Shown here in pieces: positions 60,143 to 64,000 of a stretch of DNA of 64,000 bases. A program made the translations under genes and the position numbers. Position 1 is the stretch's first letter. The number at the start of each line of letters is the position of its first letter. Origin of the DNA: Simmondsia chinensis (taxonomy: Eukaryota; Streptophyta; Magnoliopsida; Caryophyllales; Simmondsiaceae); assembly GCA_018398585.1 (NCBI GenBank), contig JAGTTD010000006.1, forward strand, positions 6,026,501-6,090,500, written 5' to 3'. Under the pieces are notes generated by a model. The model was not told the origin of the DNA, made no database searches, and saw only the letters and a list, made by a program, of their open reading frames with translations.

Positions 60143-60650
60143 TTGGGGCGAGTAAAACCTATTACCCGTGGGTACCCACCCCCATTTGCGGTGGGTATGG
60201 GTGCAAGTGAAGTGGATAACGGATACAAGCCGAGTACACTTGGCTATACCAACCACGGTACGGGGCAAGTATGGTATAATGTCGCACCACGTACTCCCAA
60301 CTCAAAACCTCTATATCCGCTCTAATTTGTATCTAACTGACTTTTAAATTTAAAAATATATAATTAAATTAAATTACTTAATATATCTATCAATATTATA
60401 GTAAAACAAATCGAATTAGTTAATACGGACAGGTATGGATAATCTTTTCTTATCCATATTTGGGCGGGTATGGGTGTGTATGATAGACCTGTTGGATACC
60501 CATGAGTGATGGTACATGTATGGGTTAGCGCAGATATAAGTATACACTTTATACCAGTGATGGGTAAGATGGCGAGTATGAGTACAAATTTAGATGACAA
60601 GTACAGATATAAAGGAGGCACCCTATACCCGCTCGACCCGTTGCCATCCA
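60143..60650. mobile_element. possible hAT-type non-autonomous element
   Basis: The left end ggggcgagtaaaacctatta with cccgtgggtaccc, and the complement of the right end tggatggcaacgggtcgagc, are imperfectly inverted and share CCCG/GGGTA-rich subterminal motifs. There is no ORF of note and no clear 8 bp duplication. Confidence 0.4.
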
Positions 60651-60674
60651 CACACGTCGCGTTATCATATCATA

Positions 60675-61258
60675 TTAGGCCTGCACTTGGTTCAACTTTT
60701 TAACAACTTAAAGTTGTGAAAATCTTTATTTTACAGTAAAGCCTATGCTTGGTTGATAGAAAAAAATATTTTTATATCTTTTTTATAGCTTAAATAGAAA
60801 GACGAAAAAATTATTTTATAAATAAGTAGAAAAAAGATACAAAATTGGATCTTTTTTACAACTTATTTCAGAAAAAAAAAAATTTGTTTCATAAATACCA
60901 TATTAACATTAAATCTTTACCAAAATGACATTCTTTTACTTGCTATCACCACCGCCGACCAACACCCCTTTTATGCCAATACTAGATCGCTACACTCACC
61001 ATTGTTCGCTACCATAACCAACTATTATTACGATTTTTTTCTACCTACTATTATAAGTTGAATTTTATTATTACGTCATTTTTGTGATTATAATATATAT
61101 TTTTTCTTTTTTAAACTTGTATCCAAATACTTATTCTATAAAAAAGATCCTTTATCCTGCACAATCAAATACTTCATTGTAAAAAGATATAAATTTTATT
61201 AAAATAAATAAGATGAAAAAAAGATTAGTTGAAATAAGCTAAACCAAATGCAACCTAA
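60675..61258. mobile_element. MITE, 584 bp
   Basis: The left end ttaggcctgcacttggttca and the complement of the right end ttaggttgcatttggtttag are inverted. The interior is AT-rich with no coding capacity. No target duplication was identified. Confidence 0.6.
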
Positions 61259-61879
61259 ATTTCACCAACTTTGCTAATAAGGACAGCTTCAAATAAACTA
61301 TCCAGAGTTTGCAACAAAATGTCCAAAGCTAAAATTAGGACATTATTTAGTTGCTATATGAATTGAATTATTACAGGAAGTTGTATTTTTAATAAATTTA
61401 ATTTATGTGTTAACTTCTCAAGAAGTATGTAAAACAACATGTTTGGTTGCCAATATGAGAAATAAAACTTCTTTCAAGAGGTTAGTTTAAAACAAACGTA
61501 TTAGAATTTACTTAAAAGGTTGGGTAAGTTGCTGTAATGACCTAACTTGATTCTAGACCAAAACTTAAACAATCAAGTATGAAACAAGGGAGAATAGAGG
61601 GAGCAGTAGAAAAAATTAATTGAAATTTTGTTTAATATACAAAATCGGGAGTTAGGGTTTGCTCTCTGATGAACTTACTACGATTCCATGGTGATTTGAT
61701 TTCTGCTGTGCGATGGAGCGAGCTCAAGGTAGGCCTCCTCGGTGCGGAGGATTGGAAGTGGCTTCTGGTCATGGAGGATTGGGTTGTGGAGCTCAACGTG
61801 GTACTCCTGGTCTTCAAGTTTGGCAATTGGTTACTTGTTATGCACGGTTTTTTTGATGTAGTTTGTGATGCTCGGGGAA
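61259..61879. other. AT-rich spacer, then short open frame
   Basis: 61259-61660 is AT-rich with no feature. A 95-codon open frame begins at 61669 and runs into the L1 remnant; it may be a decayed upstream part of that element, since Trp- and Val-rich text precedes recognisable L1 sequence. Confidence 0.4.
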
Positions 61880-64000
61880 TCTTTGTTAGGGTAACAGCTA
61901 TGTTTTGCCTTCAAAAACGTCTCCAAGCAGTCAAAGGTGCGTTGAAGAGATTTTAGAAGTCTTTTTTAGGTGGTATTTCTGCTCAAGTTAGGGACACTCG
62001 GAAGCCCTCTATGCTATTCAAGATAAGTTCTTCCTTAACTCATCTTTAGAATCCCAAGTACGTTTTATGAAGGACTATTTGATTCGGCTCTTGGAAGTGA
62101 AGCAATCTTTCCTCTCCCAACGGATTAAGATTCATTTTTCTAATCAATTGGATCAACCTTCTCGGTTTTTCCACTCATGGATCAAAAAATGCGGGAAACA
62201 AAATTTGGTTTGGACAATTCATAATGGTGTTGGTGTTTTGCTCACTGATCAATCTGAGATAGCTACTGAATTTATGCATTTTTATCGGGGTCTTCTTGGG
62301 TCGGCATCTCACCAGGTTCAACAGATTGATGCTTCGGTTTTGAAGATGGGCCCTTCTTTGTCTGCTTCTGATTCTTCTATTCTTCTTTAGCTTAGCTGAT
62401 CATAACTAAGGAAATTCGTGATGTTCTTTGGTTGATTCCTGAGTCGTAAGTTCCTGGGCCCGATGGGCTTTCTTTAGCTTTCTTCAAATCTTGCTGGCAT
62501 ACGATTGCTGAGGATGTGTGCCATGCTGTTGGTGATCTTTTTGTGTCTGGCAAGCTTTTAAAATCCTTCAACACTGCCACGAATACTTTTTTGCCGAAAG
62601 TTAACTCTCCTCAAGAGGTGGCAGATTTTCGCCCAATATCTTGTTGTAACGTTGTTTACAAGCTTATATATGAAATTCTCGCTTCTTGTCTTGTCTCAGG
62701 CCGCTTTTGTAAAGGGCCGTCTTATGCTTGAGAATGTCATCTTGGGAAATGAGTTAATCAACTGTTATGGTAGGAAAATATTTCTCCCTGGTGCTTCAGA
62801 AGATTGATATCTGTAAGGTCTTTGATTTGGTTGATTAAGGATTCCTTTTTGATTTGTTAGAAGCTTTTGGTTTTCCCTTGAAATTTATGGGTTAGATTCG
62901 TGAGTGTGTCTCTCCTCCTTTTTTCTTCCTACATATCAATGTGGTTTGGTTGCTTTTTTTTTAGGGTAAGAGGGGGTTGAGACAAGGTGACCCAATATCG
63001 CCTTACTTGTTTATTTTAAGCATGGAATATTTGTCTCATATGCTTATGAAGGCGGCTTCTGTTAAGGCTTTGAAGTTTCATCCTAAGTGTAAAAAGCTTG
63101 GTATATCCCATTTAATATTTGTTGATGATCTCCTTATCTTCTTTCGTGGTGACCATGATTTTATTTCGAAGTTATGGGAAATTGTGAAGCAGCTTGCTGC
63201 ATTTTCAGGTTTGGAGCTGAATGCCCTTAAGTCAGGCTTTGGTTTTGCGGGTGTTCATCATGATTGGAAGGCGGATGTTCTTCAGTTGTTGCGCTTTAAA
63301 GAGCTCTTCCTTTCTCTTCGGTATCTGGGGTTGCCTCTTGTTGGGTCTTGGTTACTTATTGCTCAGTATGGTGGGTTGTTGTAGTAACTCCAAAGTAAGA
63401 TTGATGAGTGGTAGAGCAAGAGGATCTAGTTTGTTGGTCGATCTGAGCTTATCAACACTGTGTTGGGTGGTATTTTTAATTTTTGGTGTAATTCATTTCT
63501 TTTCCCTTCAATTGTTGTGCATCACGTGCAATCTTTTTGTGCCCATTTTCTTTGGGATAAAACTAGGGAATCGAGGTCCTTTTTCCCGATAGCTTGGAAT
63601 AAGATTTGTCTCCCGAAGGATGAGGGCAGGCTTGGTTTTAAACTATTGGACAAGTGGCATTGTGCCTGTTTCCTTCGTTGTCTTTGGGACATTCAGAGGA
63701 AGAAGCGTTCGCTTTGAGTCACTTGGATTCATGGCGTATGTATGAAAATTTTGAATATTTGGAATGTTCAAAGTCGCGTTCATGACTCGGCTTTCTGGAA
63801 ATCTCTTCTTAAGTGTCGTGATGTGTGGCTTGGTTGTTTGATGATGCTTCTAGAGTTACTTCCGGGCTGAATGATTATGCTCCTGGTAGTGCTTTTAATG
63901 GTAGAGCAGCGTATAATTGTCTGTGGGGAAAGAAGCTTCTTGGCATTGGCAACATTTGATTTGGAGATCTACAATTTCGAGGCATGCTTTTTGTTTGTGG
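61880..64000 (+). pseudogene. L1-clade LINE reverse transcriptase, decayed, continues past the window
   Basis: Blocks in order: QKRLQAVKGALKRF (61910), a pre-RT region with RFFHSWIKKCG (62165), GPDGLSLAFFKSCW (62458), DFRPISCCNVVYKL (62624), RQGDPISPYLFILSMEYL (62980), the catalytic FVDD at 63118-63129, then the plant L1 connection region to LPKDEGRLGFK (63610). Multiple frameshifts and stops interrupt it. It differs clearly from the RTE LINEs in the window. The endonuclease half and both ends are not seen. Confidence 0.88.

Overview
The window is nuclear DNA from a flowering plant, most likely a species with a repeat-rich genome. The evidence is GT-AG introns, a plant two-RRM gene, and plant-type Copia, Athila, chromovirus, RTE, L1, hAT, Mutator-like, Helitron and TRIM elements. 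I could not name the species. There is one apparently functional host gene. Almost everything else is transposable-element sequence, much of it nested and datable by target-site duplications (TSDs).

Layout. 1-6678: a decayed Ty1/Copia element on the minus strand, with its left LTR cut by the window edge. 6722-23276: a host gene for a 296-residue RNA-binding protein with two RRM domains. Its ten coding exons join in one frame, and its introns have been swollen by a 4.3 kb RTE LINE, several 5'-truncated RTE copies, a TRIM remnant, a tandem SINE-like array and a MITE. 24435-37188: a non-autonomous hAT element split by a gag-protease-only Athila element (25512-37039), which is itself split by a second 4.4 kb RTE LINE (29819-34185). 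37676-40807: a hAT transposon with a broken transposase gene. 40888-43760: a large inverted-repeat structure holding two related MITEs and a second copy of the GGGTTGGGT-rich hAT family. 44199-45346: a short RTE insertion and a fold-back Mutator-like element. 45496-47807: a non-autonomous Helitron carrying an RTE fragment and a TRIM. 48821-59277: a Copia element whose RNase H region is split by a non-autonomous chromovirus-like element (53428-58666). 60143-61258: two short inverted-repeat elements. 61880-64000: a decayed L1 LINE that runs off the window.

The host gene has no partner genes here. The transposon genes are all broken by stops, frameshifts or lost catalytic residues, so trans-mobilisation or fossil status is likelier than autonomous activity. 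The most unusual items are: the Copia LTR ending 43 bp before the host gene's TATA box; the non-autonomous chromovirus-like element, in which a repetitive GC-rich reading frame takes the place of reverse transcriptase and integrase; the ordered nests with recoverable target sites, including a TRIM sitting inside the target duplication of an RTE fragment; and ten separate RTE insertions. No clearly new non-transposon system was found. All family assignments come from motifs read by eye.
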